Below are positions 62,564-64,000 of a stretch of 64,000 bases of DNA, one piece after another. Location: positions 248,001 to 312,000 of the forward strand of contig NZ_AP024901.1 of the NCBI RefSeq assembly GCF_024347075.1, in the 5' to 3' direction. The notes below the pieces were generated by a model that was not told where the DNA came from, searched no databases, and was given only the letters and a program-made list of their open reading frames with translations. The stretch is from Vibrio rarus. GTDB taxonomy: Bacteria; Pseudomonadota; Gammaproteobacteria; Enterobacterales; Vibrionaceae. Position 1 is the first letter of the stretch. Every line of letters starts with the position of its first letter. The position numbers were made by a program, and so were the translations under genes.

Positions 62564-63619
62564 CTAGTATTGACTTTGAATCACAAGACTATTTGCCATA
62601 TTAACAAACAACGGAGAGTATTTATTAATCTCTTCCTTGAATTGTTTACTATTTTCATTTGGTGACTTACCAACATTAAACTGTAACATTATCATATAGT
62701 TTTTATATATGGTCATATACATTCTAGTATACACAGTCATAGTAACATCTAACCGTTTATTCTCTCCTATAAATTCAATCATAGCGGCGGGCCAACCATC
62801 CATTACAATTCTTTTTGATTTTAAATCTCTTACATTATTCATGCCTTGGGTCATTTCTGAAACTGTATTTTTTGAAAATATCTCCGATGCTAACTCTCTA
62901 CTGCCTTTCTTTGTTTTAATCTTTTTAACTTCATGCTTTGTTAAGGCACCTTGCATACCTTTTAAAAAATCACGCGTCATTATCACTGCAGAAACAAGAC
63001 CATTCCCATTATTGTTATTAAAGTATTTAATTATATTAGGCCTTTTCCCTTCTTGTATCGACCAGCTTTTCGGATATTCGATTTGAACGTCTAATCCTTT
63101 TGACTTTGCATGCCCTTTTGTTCGATAAATGTCTTTAAACCCCCTTATAAATTCAATTTCAGGATTGTCTTTATATTGGTAGGCTAACAAGGTGTTAAGT
63201 ATTGAACTCTCTATTTTACCTTGAGATCTTACCCTAACTTCATGGATAAATTGATTGGCAATTTCATAGCTAAGCTTTTGTAACTTTAGAATGGGGTAAG
63301 CTTCGCTTCTTACACGATTGATATAGGAGGGATAATCAGCAAGTTTGGCTTTCAGTTCATTCTTCAGGTTTCTTTCCGCTAACCCAAAAGAGCGATGGAA
63401 CTCTATCTCTGCTATTGATACCTGAGATGTCAATTGTGGGTATTCTGTTTTTATTCTATTTAAAGTGTATTGTTGCCCTATAATAAATCCTAGCGCTTTA
63501 CTTTGGTCGGCATAGTTTTTGCCTTTAGCCAGAGCGTTGTGAGTAAAAACAATCGACATACAGATAAAAAAATTTAATATAAACGAACAACACTTGTTAT
63601 TGATAAAACATCTTTTCAT
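62564..63619 (-). CDS. Secreted protein of unknown function
   Basis: I do not recognise this 351-residue protein. It has a signal peptide (about residues 1-32, ending HNALA), no other membrane segment, and two parts: a helical, charged N-terminal half (YPQLTSQVSIAEIEFHRSFG) and a beta-rich C-terminal half with VQIEYPKSWSIQEGKRPNII. That C-terminal part loosely recalls PsbP/Mog1-like folds. It lies between two alginate lyase genes on their strand. The DNA is clearly AT-richer than the syp genes. ATG with GAGGT six bases upstream. Confidence 0.7.
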   Translation of the reverse strand: MKRCFINNKCCSFILNFFICMSIVFTHNALAKGKNYADQSKALGFIIGQQYTLNRIKTEYPQLTSQVSIAEIEFHRSFGLAERNLKNELKAKLADYPSYINRVRSEAYPILKLQKLSYEIANQFIHEVRVRSQGKIESSILNTLLAYQYKDNPEIEFIRGFKDIYRTKGHAKSKGLDVQIEYPKSWSIQEGKRPNIIKYFNNNNGNGLVSAVIMTRDFLKGMQGALTKHEVKKIKTKKGSRELASEIFSKNTVSEMTQGMNNVRDLKSKRIVMDGWPAAMIEFIGENKRLDVTMTVYTRMYMTIYKNYMIMLQFNVGKSPNENSKQFKEEINKYSPLFVNMANSLVIQSQY

Positions 63620-63800
63620 TGAGCACCTCAACTCTAATTGAGTATTAATTCCATCGTCTATTAATAACGTACCTTTATTTATTTCAGCAATGGATTCAAT
63701 TATTAATATCTTGATTCTACAATTTCAGTATATTTATTAAACCCACTAGACTGAACCGTTGTTTTTAACAGTTATATTAATTTCAATATATTAAAACAAG

Positions 63801-63826
63801 AAAGGCTAACAATATTGTTAGCCTTT
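63801..63826. terminator. Palindromic terminator after the second lyase gene
   Basis: AAAGGCTAACAAT followed directly by its exact complement, a 26-bp perfect palindrome with the same outer arms as the terminator at 59565. It lies 38 bp after the stop of the next lyase, as the other does after its lyase (35 bp). Confidence 0.88.
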
Positions 63827-63863
63827 AAACTTATCCTTAAATCTATAGGTTTAAAGATTTATA

Positions 63864-64000
63864 TTAATCGTGGCTAACCCAGAAGTCATACACAACAACT
63901 TCACCATAATCTTGTGGGTTATCCGTGTAATCACCTTCAGCTTTTGCATTAGACTGAGTGTAGTTACCAATTTTGAAGTAAGCATCTTTATAGCTACGAT
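63864..64000 (-). CDS. Second PL7 alginate lyase (3' end only, cut by window)
   Basis: Translating to the stop gives SYKDAYFKIGNYTQ, a spacer, and DYTDNPQDYGEVVVYDF before the C terminus, about 75-80% identical to the end of the first lyase and including the PL7 YFKxGxYxQ signature. The gene is the 5' truncated by the window edge, so upstream domains are unseen. It is a tandem paralogue. Confidence 0.9.
   Translation of the reverse strand, partial: RSYKDAYFKIGNYTQSNAKAEGDYTDNPQDYGEVVVYDFWVSHD

Overview
This window looks like part of a Vibrionaceae chromosome, most likely the secondary chromosome of a marine Vibrio. No rRNA, tRNA or taxonomic marker is present, so this rests on gene content and neighbourhood. 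Typical Vibrio genes include a vxrABC-like sensor operon beside pntAB, HlyU, DUF2986, DUF3069, an H-NOX/HahK pair and a syp-like polysaccharide locus. The DNA is moderately AT-rich, genes are tightly packed in directional operons, and several start at GTG or TTG.

Layout. (1) Positions 25-11036 hold a tad (Flp-type pilus) secretion operon, entered after its first genes: rcpC, rcpA, rcpB, tadZABCDEF, an OmpA-like gene and tadG. (2) Positions 11461-30127 hold mostly minus-strand housekeeping and accessory genes: a VOC protein, yoaH-like, vxrC-vxrB-vxrA, pntBA, hlyU, an outer-membrane barrel, molybdate modCBA, a retropepsin-like lipoprotein, an aspartate/aromatic aminotransferase, anaerobic ribonucleotide reductase nrdDG with FNR and NrdR sites, a secreted nuclease-like protein and a split YeeE/YedE sulfur transporter. 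(3) Positions 30128-40901 hold a fabH paralogue, small Vibrio proteins, a NYN nuclease, HAD phosphatases, creA, gsk, a DsbA/FKBP pair, a REP-associated-type transposase and its repeats. (4) Positions 40902-59528 hold hnoX-hahK followed by a syp-like exopolysaccharide locus (sypABCD, a free HPt protein, sypG, sypHIJKLMNO). (5) Positions 59625-64000 hold two paralogous PL7 alginate lyases (the second cut by the window edge) around an unrecognised secreted protein.

The most interesting region is 40.9-59.5 kb. A nitric-oxide sensor (H-NOX), its partner hybrid kinase, a stand-alone phosphotransfer protein and a sigma-54-dependent regulator sit directly beside the polysaccharide genes they would plausibly control. 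Three internal promoters carry near-identical palindromes of the form TTCTCA-N3-TGAGAA, 45-70 bp upstream of sigma-54 -24/-12 elements. The locus lacks sypE and sypF and, in this window, sypP, sypQ and sypR. It also has a 13-bp inverted repeat placed so that read-through mRNA, but not promoter-initiated mRNA, could mask the sypI ribosome binding site, and a 20-codon leader ORF before sypM. A second theme is the REP-like decamer ATGGGTGTCT (or ATGGGTGGCT), which flanks the transposase at 39.6 kb in inverted orientation and recurs five times in an intergenic cluster at 30.5 kb.

All functional statements come from reading sequence motifs and from known family features. No database search was run.
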